From the NCBI GenBank assembly GCA_018816345.1, contig JAHIWG010000017.1, forward strand, positions 21,536-85,535: a stretch of 64,000 nt of DNA, in the 5' to 3' direction. The position numbers and the translations under genes were made by a program. This document shows positions 19,305-27,812 of this stretch, in pieces. This stretch comes from Spirochaetota bacterium. Its GTDB lineage: Bacteria; Spirochaetota; Spirochaetia; Treponematales; UBA12059. The notes under the pieces are model-generated. The model was not told the DNA's origin, ran no database searches, and saw only the letters and a list, made by a program, of their open reading frames with translations. How positions within the stretch are numbered: position 1 is the first letter of the stretch; each line of letters starts with the position of its first letter.

Positions 19305-20101
19305 GCCTAGACTCCGTTTTCGCGAACGCCGCGTTCGCGCTGTTCCTAGCCTCGGCCGCCGTTCAGGTAGTCTTCATCTTCAAGAGGAACGCCGGGACTG
19401 ACGCGATAGGCCCGTGGATACTGCTCGCCGCCTCCGCCTCGCTGCTCGTCGCGCTGGCGCTGCGCAGCCTCGAGGTAGGCTTCGTGGCGCTAACCAGTAC
19501 CTACGAGTCGCTAGCCTTCTTCGCGGCCGTCATAGGCGCGGTGTGCTTCGCCTATCGCTACCAGAGGCGCCTCCCGTACAAGCCCGCGGCCGTATTCGGC
19601 TCTACCATGGTCGCCGTGGTCATGCTCGCGGTGGCGAGCTCGCCTTTGATACCCAAGGAGGCCCTGCCGCCTATACCGGCCCTACGCTCGGCCTGGCTCC
19701 TCCTGCACGTCAGCTTCACCTTCGTAGGCGAGGCGTTCTTCGTCGCGGGCTTCGTCACGTCGATACTGTTCCTGTTCTCGAAGGACGGCGAGCGCAGGCT
19801 AGAGCTCGACAGGCTGACGTATACCGCCATAGCCGTCGGCTACCCGTTCTTCACGGCCGGGGCGCTCGTGTTCGGCGCCATATGGGCCGAGCAGGCGTGG
19901 GGGCGGTGGTGGAGCTGGGACCCGAAGGAGACCTGGGGCCTAATCACGTGGCTGGTCTATACCGCGTACCTGCACCTGCGCCTCGTGATGAAGCGCAAGG
20001 ACTCCCTCCCGGCGATCGTCGCCGTCGCGGGCTTCCTATGCGCGGCGTTCACGTTCTTCGGCGTCAATTACCTCCTGCCCGGCTTGCACAGCTACGGCTG
20101 A
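19301..20101 (+). CDS. ccsA: CcsA/CcsB-type cytochrome c assembly protein
   Basis: WAEQAWGRWWSWDPKETWGLITWLVYTAYLHLR is the tryptophan-rich WWD-type motif; ATG 19301 overlaps the resB stop. Confidence 0.9.
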   Translation: MSLDSVFANAAFALFLASAAVQVVFIFKRNAGTDAIGPWILLAASASLLVALALRSLEVGFVALTSTYESLAFFAAVIGAVCFAYRYQRRLPYKPAAVFGSTMVAVVMLAVASSPLIPKEALPPIPALRSAWLLLHVSFTFVGEAFFVAGFVTSILFLFSKDGERRLELDRLTYTAIAVGYPFFTAGALVFGAIWAEQAWGRWWSWDPKETWGLITWLVYTAYLHLRLVMKRKDSLPAIVAVAGFLCAAFTFFGVNYLLPGLHSYG

Positions 20102-21357
20102 GCCTTCTTAGGCGGCGGAGCGCATATCCTGACCTCGGATCCGCGCCCGCCCAGGTCCATGATCTCGATGGCGCCGCGTATCTGCATGACGAGGGCGTTG
20201 ATGATGGTATAGCCCATGCCGCCGTCGCCTTTCCTCGGGTCGAATCCCGGAGGGAAGCCGGATCCGTCGTCGGCTACCGATACGCATACCTCGCCCTCCT
20301 CGGAGCCCCGGACGCTTACCGATATCGAACCGGAAGTCCCGGGGGCGAACGCGTACTTGAACGAGTTGGTGACGAGCTCGTTGACGATGAGCCCGAGCGG
20401 CACGGCCCTGTCCAGCTCCAGGGCCGTGCCGTCCGCGTCCACGGAGGCCCGAATCCAGCGGTCAGGCCTGGTCCAGCTGGCCTCCAGGCCGGCGACCAGG
20501 TCCGATAGGTACTCGCCGGCCGGTATGGACGAGAAATCCTTGGACCGGTACAGCTGGTCGTGCACTGCCGCCATGGCCCTGATCCGGCTCTGGCTGTCTA
20601 AGAACAGCTCCTGGTCGTACGGATCCTTGGCCCGGGCCGACTGCATCGACAGGAGGCTGGAGACGATCTGCATATTATTCTTGACGCGATGGTGGATCTC
20701 CTTAAGGAGGGCCTCCTTCTCTGCTATCGACTCCGTCTTCTGCTCCTCGGCCCGGTAGCGCTCCGTTATGTCCCGGCATATGGCGAGCGCGGAATTGTCC
20801 GCGAGCCTGACGACGCGGGCCTCGAAGCGAGCCTGGGGTTCCATCGGCAGGCAGTATTCGAATAGCTGAGGGCCCATGCCGGCTAGAGCCCGCCGTATGG
20901 CCTCGAGCGTCTTCGCCTGTAGCTCGTCGTCCCCGAAAATCTCGCCGATGGTCTTCCCTACGAATAGATCCGGGTCGACGGCGTACCCGGTGCTGCCGCT
21001 GCGTAGATACCCCGTATAGCGAGCCTCGGAATCGTAGGTGAAAATGAGATCGGGCATAGCGCTCAATACGGCTTCCTGCCTGAGCTCCAAGTTCTCGAGC
21101 TTGGCGACCTTCTCCTGTAGCTCCTCGTGCTGGGCGGAGATCCTCCTGCGCAGCAGGAACGCCGATACGCCCGAGCTCAAGGCCGCGCCGAGCGCCAGGA
21201 CGGCGAATAGGACTACGACGCTGACGATGCGCGGATCGCTCATGGAGCTCAGCGGCGTCGCGTACAGCTCCCGGAGCGACGTGTCGGACGAGGCTATCGC
21301 AGGCGACGCCCAGACGGCTATCGCCAATAAGGTTCCGCGTCTAATCGTCAGTCTCAA
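20092..21357 (-). CDS. Sensor histidine kinase (PAS plus HisKA_2/HATPase_c)
   Basis: LLKEIHHRVKNNMQIVSSLLSMQS; LIVNELVTNSFKYAF; VADDGSGFPPGFD. Confidence 0.88.
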   Translation of the reverse strand: MRLTIRRGTLLAIAVWASPAIASSDTSLRELYATPLSSMSDPRIVSVVVLFAVLALGAALSSGVSAFLLRRRISAQHEELQEKVAKLENLELRQEAVLSAMPDLIFTYDSEARYTGYLRSGSTGYAVDPDLFVGKTIGEIFGDDELQAKTLEAIRRALAGMGPQLFEYCLPMEPQARFEARVVRLADNSALAICRDITERYRAEEQKTESIAEKEALLKEIHHRVKNNMQIVSSLLSMQSARAKDPYDQELFLDSQSRIRAMAAVHDQLYRSKDFSSIPAGEYLSDLVAGLEASWTRPDRWIRASVDADGTALELDRAVPLGLIVNELVTNSFKYAFAPGTSGSISVSVRGSEEGEVCVSVADDGSGFPPGFDPRKGDGGMGYTIINALVMQIRGAIEIMDLGGRGSEVRICAPPPKKAQP

Positions 21358-21494
21358 TAGGGGCCCCCGCTCACGTTAGGATGGTATAGTGTAGTTCGCG
21401 GGGAGAATCGCCTTCAAGCCCTCGGGCGTTCATTCCGCGCGACTGAGTCCATGAAGGACCTTGCCAACATCCTCTCGCCGTGCAAGGATACGCC

Positions 21495-22622
21495 ATGAGC
21501 GAATCGATTGCGCGATCTCTACGGTTGCCTTCGCTAAGCATCGACCTGGGCGCCGTAGAATCGAATACCCTGGCCGTGCGAAGGCTGTGCGAGGCGAGCG
21601 GCATCGCGCTCACGGGCGTGGTGAAAGGCGCGGGAGGCCTCGTCCCGGTCGCCGCCGCCATGGCGCGCGGAGGCTGCCGAGCGCTGGCCAGTTCCAGGCT
21701 CGAGCAGCTTCGAGGCTTGCGCGCCGCGCGCGAATCGGGCGTCCTCCCAGGAGGCCTGGGGCTAGGCCTCCTCCGCGTGCCCGGGGCCAGCGAGCTCGCC
21801 GAGGCCGTCGCGCTGGCCGACTGGAGCCTGCAGTCGGACCCTGCCGCGCTGTCGCTCGCGGCCGCAGCCGCCCGAGAGTCGGGCGCGCGGCACGGCGTAG
21901 TCCTCATGCTTGACCTGGGCGACCTCCGCGAGGGCTGGTTCGACGACGACGAGTTGGTGGAGGAGGCCGTCAGGGTGGAGCGCGGCCTGCCCTCCCTGTT
22001 CCTTAGGGGGATAGGCACTAACCTAGGCTGCTACGGTTCGATACTGCCGGCGGAATGCAACCTGGGGCGGCTATGCCGGGTCGCCGCCCGGATAGAGGCC
22101 GCTATAGGGAGGAAGCTCGACGTAGTCTCGGGCGGGGCCACCTCGAGCCTGCCCTTGCTCCTCCGCGGAGGCATGCCGGAGGGAGTCACCGAGCTGCGTA
22201 TAGGGGAGGGCGCGCTATGCGCCATGGACCTGCCGCGCTTCTACGGCGTCCAGGCGCCCGGCGTCTCCTCTGGAGCGTTCGTCCTGCGAGCCGAGATAGT
22301 GGAGAAGCGCATAAAGCCTAGCCTGCCGGTCGGGGAGCGCTGCGTGGACGCCTTCGGCCGCTGCCCCGATTACGAGGACCGCGGCCTGCGTACCAGGCTC
22401 CTCCTGGCGGTAGGCAAGCGCGACGTCGGCAGCCACGAGTACCTCGAGCCGCGCGATCCGCGTATCCACGTGATAGGCAGCTCGAGCGACCACCTCATTT
22501 GCGAGGCCGACGAGCCCTGCGACGACCTGCGCTACGGGACCGTCCTCGAGTTCGACCTCCTCTACGGCGCGATGCTGTTCCTCTCGGACGGCGACCCCTA
22601 CGCGGAGGTGTCCTACCGCTAG
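21495..22622 (+). CDS. Alanine racemase N-terminal-fold PLP enzyme (ornithine/amino-acid racemase-like)
   Basis: PSLSIDLGAVESNTLAVRRLCEASGIALTGVVKG (PLP Lys), RGIGTNLGCYGSILP, SGGATSSLPLLL. Confidence 0.75.
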   Translation: MSESIARSLRLPSLSIDLGAVESNTLAVRRLCEASGIALTGVVKGAGGLVPVAAAMARGGCRALASSRLEQLRGLRAARESGVLPGGLGLGLLRVPGASELAEAVALADWSLQSDPAALSLAAAAARESGARHGVVLMLDLGDLREGWFDDDELVEEAVRVERGLPSLFLRGIGTNLGCYGSILPAECNLGRLCRVAARIEAAIGRKLDVVSGGATSSLPLLLRGGMPEGVTELRIGEGALCAMDLPRFYGVQAPGVSSGAFVLRAEIVEKRIKPSLPVGERCVDAFGRCPDYEDRGLRTRLLLAVGKRDVGSHEYLEPRDPRIHVIGSSSDHLICEADEPCDDLRYGTVLEFDLLYGAMLFLSDGDPYAEVSYR

Positions 22623-23968
22623 CGAGCGTCCGCCGTCCCCTTGAACAGTAGCCGTCCCGCAGGTTCCGCCGCGCAGGTCCCGTGGTCGACCGCCATCGCG
22701 CCGTCCACGAACACGTAGGCTATCCCCTCCGGCGGCGCGAGCTGGTCGGCGAACGTCGCCTTGTCGCGTAGCGCTTCAGGGTCGAAGACGACCGCGTCCG
22801 CCGGGGAGCCCATAGCGAGGGCGCCCGAGTCGAGCCAGGCCATGGAGGCCGGCAGGCTCGTGGCGTGCCTGACGGCCTCGGGCCACGACAGGCCCGCCTC
22901 GCGAAGGATGCGCAGCGCCCGCGGGAAGGTTCCCGCCGCCCTGGGGTGGCCCTGGCCGTCGTGCAGGACCCCGTCGGAAGCGACGGCGCAGGAAGGATGC
23001 GCGAGGCAGGTGCGTATCTCCTCGCCGTTCATGACGTGGGCGATGACGAGCGCCTCCGGGTCGTTGGCCCTGAGGTCGGCGTACGACTCGGGCGTCAGCC
23101 TCGCGCCCTTGTGCTTGCCGCTAGCGGCCTCGAGGTCGGAAAGCCCTTTCTGCCATCGCTCCTCGAAACCCGGGTCGAAGACGGCCGAGCCGATGTGCGT
23201 GCAGAAGGCGTCGTAGGGGTAGCAGTCGAAGCTCATGTCGAGCCCCTCCGCCTTGGCCGCCTCGACGAGGCCCACGGCCTCGGCGCAGTAGCCGAAGGCC
23301 GTCATGCTGCCTATATGCGATACCTGCACGCGAACCTTGAAGCGCCTAGCTATGTCGATGACCTCGCGCACGCCCTCCAGGCAGCGCGGGCCGTCGTAGC
23401 GTATATGCACCGATATCCAGCGTTCCGGAAGGCCCGAGAGGAGGGACGCCAGGGCGTCTATCTCCGCGGGGCTCGTGTTGGGCGCGTACTCGAGGCCGAA
23501 CGACAGGCCGAAGCTGCCGCGCTCGAGCTCCCCGCGCAATAGGCCTTGCATCCGGGCTATCTCGGCGGCGGTGGCCGGCCTGTAGGCGTCGTCGATGCCG
23601 ACCGCCTTCCTGAGCGCGGTATGCCCCGTCTGGTAGGCGAGCTTGAGCATAGGAGCCTGCCGCTTGGGCTTATAGGCTTCCATCAAGGGCCCCGAGCCGC
23701 AGTTGCCGGCTATGGCCGTCGTCACGCCCTGGAGGAGCAGGGCGCGCTGTATCGTGTAGAGATCGTCCAGCTCCTCGTCGTGCATATGCGTGTCTACGAA
23801 GCCGGGCGACACGAAGAGGCCCGCGGCGTCTACGACGCGGGCGGCCTCGGGCGCCTCCCGGCCCAGGTATGCGACGCGGCCGCCGGCGAAGCCGACGTTC
23901 GCCTTAAGGAGCGTCCCCGCGATCGGGTCGACGATCGAGCCTCCAGCGATTAAGGTGTCCAGTCTCAT
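22619..23968 (-). CDS. D-aminoacylase / N-acyl-D-amino-acid deacylase-like amidohydrolase
   Basis: DTLIAGGSIVDPIAGTLLKANVGFAGGRVAYLG, FVDTHMHDE, VQVSHIGS, SDGVLHDGQGHPRAAGTFPR. Confidence 0.82.
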   Translation of the reverse strand: MRLDTLIAGGSIVDPIAGTLLKANVGFAGGRVAYLGREAPEAARVVDAAGLFVSPGFVDTHMHDEELDDLYTIQRALLLQGVTTAIAGNCGSGPLMEAYKPKRQAPMLKLAYQTGHTALRKAVGIDDAYRPATAAEIARMQGLLRGELERGSFGLSFGLEYAPNTSPAEIDALASLLSGLPERWISVHIRYDGPRCLEGVREVIDIARRFKVRVQVSHIGSMTAFGYCAEAVGLVEAAKAEGLDMSFDCYPYDAFCTHIGSAVFDPGFEERWQKGLSDLEAASGKHKGARLTPESYADLRANDPEALVIAHVMNGEEIRTCLAHPSCAVASDGVLHDGQGHPRAAGTFPRALRILREAGLSWPEAVRHATSLPASMAWLDSGALAMGSPADAVVFDPEALRDKATFADQLAPPEGIAYVFVDGAMAVDHGTCAAEPAGRLLFKGTADAR

Positions 23969-23993
23969 CGATAGTCCTTCCGTAGCAAGAGCG

Positions 23994-25574
23994 TCATATC
24001 CGCGCCTTTCCGTTTAAAAGCCCGCGCGCGACTAGGCTCGCTGCGCCCTGGCCGGGGCGATACGGCTTGCCGGCGAGGAAGAGGCCCTCTACCCGGAGCC
24101 CCCGAAGCTCCGCGACGGGCACGGCGAGCGGGTTGCCGTCGAGCACGACCATGTCGGCTATCTTGCCCGCCTCGAGGCTGCCGCGTTCCCCGTCGTCGAA
24201 GCCGACGTAGGCCGCGTTCCTGGTATATAGATCGAGGGCTTCCTGTACGCCGAGGGATTGGCCCGGCGCGTAATGGTTGCAGGCCGCGTGGATGCCCGCG
24301 ATGGGATCGGGTACGGTGCACGGGGCGTCCGAGCCGCCTGCCATGACTATGCCCATATCGCGCATCGTCCTGAGCGGCGAGAGCCTCATGGCCCGGTCGC
24401 CCAGTATCGACTCTAGGTACTCGAGCGGTTCCTGCGCCCAGTCGAGGAAGGCCGGCTGGAGGGCAATGGCTATGCCGCGCCGCGCGCAGGCCTCGAGGCC
24501 CGCCACGGTCGGAAGGCAGGCGTGGATAATCGTATGCCTATGGTCGTCGCGGGGGAAGTCGTCGAGGGCGGCCGATATCGACGAGACGGCCTGGTCGAAG
24601 GCCGCGTCGCCGATGGCGTGGATCTCTATCTGGAGCCCGGCCCTGTTCGAGGCTACGCAGAAATCCCTGACCCTGGAGTCCGGGTAGTACAGCACTCCCT
24701 TGGCGGCCGCGGGAGCGAGGCCGGCCGCGGGAGCGTACGGCTTCAGCAGCGCCGCGTCGGCCGATCCGAAGCAGCCGTCGAGGGCGGTGGCGAAGCATCC
24801 GCCTATCCTCGGAAGGCCGCGCTTCCTGACCTTCTCGACGTCCATGGTCTGGAAGAAGACCCGGTAGGTCATCGGGTTGCGGATCCCCCGGGCGAAGAGG
24901 CTCTCGAGCCCGACGTCGAGGTCCATCGGGAACCCCACGCCGGTGACGGAATGCAGCGCCCCGACGCCCATGGCGGCCATGGAGTCGATAGCGGAGAGCA
25001 TGTTGCCCAGCGTGCTCGGAAGCGATACCTTGCCCGTGACGAAGTCCGTGGCGCGGAAGAAGGCCTCCTGGGTCAGGAGGCCCGAGGCCCCGTCGTAGCC
25101 GCGGAGCGAGGCCGTACCCGCGGGCAGGGCCGAGAGGAGCGCCGAGTTGGCTATGGCGGCGTGGCCGTCGTACTTGACAATGTACGCGGGCCTATTAGGG
25201 CACGCCGCGTCGAGGTCGGCCCGGCTAAGAAGACGCCTCTCCGCCACGCTATGGGGCGAGGCCCCGAAACCGAGGACAATGGAGTCCTTCCGGCTCCCGG
25301 CGAAATCGGCGACCGTCTCCTTCGCCTCGGTTATCGACTGGGCGGACCTGACGTCGAGCCCGGCCGAGAACAGCGCGTACGACATGAAGTGTATATGGGT
25401 ATCGGTAAAGGCCGGGAGCAGCGCCTTGCCATCGAGCGCGACCCTTGGAAGGCCCCTATAGGCCTCGGGCAGGCCGTCCCCGACGAAGGCTATCCGGCCG
25501 CCGTCCTCGACGAGGAAGCGGTACGCGCCGCCCGCGGCGTCGCAGCTTATAATCGATCCTTCGTATACGGTCAT
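23994..25574 (-). CDS. YtcJ-like amidohydrolase
   Basis: LPAFTDTHIHFMSYAL, EIHAIGDAAFDQAV, AGGSDAPCTVPDPIAGIHAAC. Confidence 0.85.
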   Translation of the reverse strand: MTVYEGSIISCDAAGGAYRFLVEDGGRIAFVGDGLPEAYRGLPRVALDGKALLPAFTDTHIHFMSYALFSAGLDVRSAQSITEAKETVADFAGSRKDSIVLGFGASPHSVAERRLLSRADLDAACPNRPAYIVKYDGHAAIANSALLSALPAGTASLRGYDGASGLLTQEAFFRATDFVTGKVSLPSTLGNMLSAIDSMAAMGVGALHSVTGVGFPMDLDVGLESLFARGIRNPMTYRVFFQTMDVEKVRKRGLPRIGGCFATALDGCFGSADAALLKPYAPAAGLAPAAAKGVLYYPDSRVRDFCVASNRAGLQIEIHAIGDAAFDQAVSSISAALDDFPRDDHRHTIIHACLPTVAGLEACARRGIAIALQPAFLDWAQEPLEYLESILGDRAMRLSPLRTMRDMGIVMAGGSDAPCTVPDPIAGIHAACNHYAPGQSLGVQEALDLYTRNAAYVGFDDGERGSLEAGKIADMVVLDGNPLAVPVAELRGLRVEGLFLAGKPYRPGQGAASLVARGLLNGKARI

Positions 25575-25657
25575 GGGATCCCCCTTCGCGCGGCTCTCCG
25601 CGAGTATATCCCTACGAGGCGTTCCTGTCCAAGGAAACGCTCCGTACGCCGGGCCCG

Positions 25658-25687
25658 TTGACCTCGACGCCGGGAGCGCTATAGAAT
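25658..25687 (+). promoter_or_regulatory. Promoter candidate of the tyrS leader
   Basis: ttgacc 25658-25663; tagaat 25682-25687 inside tatagaat, 18-nt spacer. Confidence 0.5.
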
Positions 25688-25694
25688 GATCCTC

Positions 25695-25763
25695 ATGACG
25701 ACCCGTATGCCGGCCTCGGCGCAGTACTATTATTACTCCTCGCGCCGAGCGTACCGGGACTAG
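25695..25763 (+). CDS. Leader peptide MTTRMPASAQYYYYSSRRAYRD (Tyr attenuator)
   Basis: ATG...TAC TAT TAT TAC...TAC...TAG immediately upstream of an intrinsic terminator and tyrS. Confidence 0.75.
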   Translation: MTTRMPASAQYYYYSSRRAYRD

Positions 25764-25788
25764 CGCGTCATACCTCGACGCTCGCTGC

Positions 25789-25820
25789 GGCTCCCGGCTT
25801 CGCCGGGAGCCTTTTTTTTT
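25789..25820 (+). terminator. Intrinsic terminator/attenuator upstream of tyrS
   Basis: ggctcccggc-ttc-gccgggagcc followed by nine T; perfect 10-bp stem. Confidence 0.92.
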
Positions 25821-25877
25821 GTATCGCCAAGCGCGCCCCTGGGGCGTCGCAAACCGCTAATCATCGGAGGCAACGAC

Positions 25878-27121
25878 ATGGGGTACGGAACGAGGGCTTA
25901 ATCGAGGCGTTCGCGAGGACGACGGACGACGTCGTCAGCCTCGCGGAATTCAGGAGCCTGCTCGACTCGGGCAGGAAGCTGAGGATCAAGTTCGGCGCCG
26001 ACGTCACCGCGCCGTTCCTGCACCTCGGGCACGCGGTCAACCTGTGGATGATGCGGCAGATGCAGGAGCGCGGGCACCTGGTGCAATTCCTGATAGGCGA
26101 CTTCACGACGCTCGTCGGGGATCCTACGGGCCGCGACGCCGCGAGGGCGGCGCGAACGCAGGCGGATATAGAACGGGACGCGGAATCCTTCATACGGCAA
26201 GTAGGATCGATACTAATCACCGACGACCCCGGGCTGTTCGAGGTCCGGCGCAACTCCGAGTGGTGGGCCGGTAAGCCCCTGGCCGAGTTCATTGGATTAT
26301 TAGGCGGCGTGACGGCGGCCAGGCTCTCTTCCCGCGACATGTTCCGCGCCAGGGCCGAGGCGGGCCTCGAGGTAAGGGCCAGCGAGCTCGTCTACCCCGT
26401 GCTACAGGGCTGGGACTCGGTAGAGCTTCGCTCCGACGTCACGATCGTCGGGTCCGACCAGCTGTTCAACGAGTCGATGGGGCGGTTCTTCCAGGAGAAG
26501 GCCGGCATGAGGCCCCAGGTGATAGTAACGAGCAGGATCACTCCTGGCCTGGACGGCGTCAAGAAGCAATCCAAGAGCCTGGGCAATTTCATAGCCCTCG
26601 GCGATTCCCCGCGCGAGGCGTTCGGCAAGGCCATGAGCCTGCCGGACGGGTTGGTCGTCCAGTGGGCCGAGGTCTATACGACCATGTCGATGGAGCGCGT
26701 CAGGGAGCTCGAGTCCGGCATGGCGAGCGGGCGGACGAATCCCCGCGACGCGAAGCTGGAACTCGCCGGGGCCATAGTCGAGCGGCACCACGGCAAGGCG
26801 GCCGCGGCCGCGGAGAGGGAGTGGTTCGAGGCTACGTTCTCGAGGAGGGACTTCCCCGCTGACGCCCCCGCGGTGGCCGTCCGGGCCGGCTGCGTCTCCG
26901 CGATCGAGTTGCTCGGAAGCCTCGGTACCGGCCTGTCCAAGAGCGAGCTAAGGAGGCTTATCGCGGAGGGAGCGGTCGAGATAGGCGGGACGAGGCCGGG
27001 CGCGGCGGACGATATCATTGCCATAATGGCCGGCGCGGAACTGCGGGCCAGGATAGGAAGGCGCCGATTCGCCCTGCTCAGGGCGGACGGGGAAGCGGAG
27101 AGCCGCGGAAGCCGAGGCTAA
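25878..27121 (+). CDS. tyrS: Tyrosyl-tRNA synthetase (apparent frameshift near the 5' end)
   Basis: IKFGADVTAPFLHLGHAVNLW (HIGH-type), KKQSKSLGNF (KMSKS variant), C-terminal S4-like SKSELRRLIAEGAVEIGGTRP. Homology extends upstream of the listed 26048 start to ~25892, where the frame has no ATG/GTG/TTG. Confidence 0.85.
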
Positions 27122-27129
27122 AGGCCGTG

Positions 27130-27170
27130 AGGAAGGGAGCCCGGACGGAACCCGGCCGGGCTCTCTTCCT
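27130..27170. terminator. Bidirectional terminator between tyrS and ychJ
   Basis: aggaagggagcccgg ... ccgggctctcttcct, 15-bp arms with one mismatch, convergent genes. Confidence 0.65.
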
Positions 27171-27651
27171 ACTTACCGCAGCACTGCTTGTACTTCTTGC
27201 CGGAGCCGCAGGGGCAGGGCTCGTTGCGGCCTACCTTGGGCGTCGCGCGCACTACCGTGGCGGTCTTGACGTCGCCCGAGTCGTAGAGCCAGGTCCCGTC
27301 CTTCTTGACGAATCGGGCCGTCTCCTTATGCTCGTCCTTCAGGCCGTCCATCACGTAGCTGGCGACGAACTCGACGACGCCCTCGGCGTCGGAGGGGCCG
27401 CCCTTCTCGGTGCGCAGTATCTTGAGGCCCTTCCAGTCGGCGTTCTCGCTCCAGGAGCGGGTCGCCTCGGCGTCTATGCCGTCGTCCTCGACGCACGACT
27501 TCATGATATAGTCGACCTCGCCCTTGGCGTAGGCCGAATAGCGGGAACGCATCAGCGCCTCGGCGGTCTGGGCCTTGGCGGCGCCCGAGATGACGGGGCC
27601 GCAGCACGCCGAGTAATCGCGGCCGGAGCCGCAGGGACAGAGTTCGCTCAT
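27169..27651 (-). CDS. ychJ: YchJ-family protein with SEC-C motifs at both ends
   Basis: N-terminal [15 protein letters not shown] and C-terminal [16 protein letters not shown]. Confidence 0.85.
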   Translation of the reverse strand: MSELCPCGSGRDYSACCGPVISGAAKAQTAEALMRSRYSAYAKGEVDYIMKSCVEDDGIDAEATRSWSENADWKGLKILRTEKGGPSDAEGVVEFVASYVMDGLKDEHKETARFVKKDGTWLYDSGDVKTATVVRATPKVGRNEPCPCGSGKKYKQCCGK

Positions 27652-27702
27652 GGATTATCCTCCGGAGACACCTTTGTACCTCGAAGCCGGCCCCCGGGAC
27701 AA

Positions 27703-27743
27703 GGGGCGCGCCGGACTAGGGGCGCGCCGGACTAGGGGCGCGC
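27703..27743. repeat. Short tandem repeat, 16-nt unit ggggcgcgccggacta, ~2.6 copies
   Basis: Copies at 27703, 27719 and partial at 27735. Confidence 0.85.
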
Positions 27744-27812
27744 GGCAAATTTTCGCTATGACGATTAAAATCGTAGTATACTCCCCGACGTTGCTATGGA
27801 CGTGGAGACCCG

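Noticed and set aside
24522-25661. 379-aa plus-strand ORF antisense to the amidohydrolase
   Set aside because: Composition-driven open frame without recognisable motifs; minus-strand gene is convincing.
25890-25901. Programmed -1 frameshift in tyrS
   Set aside because: The slip region (acg agg gct taa) does not form a convincing slippery heptamer; a missing G is simpler.
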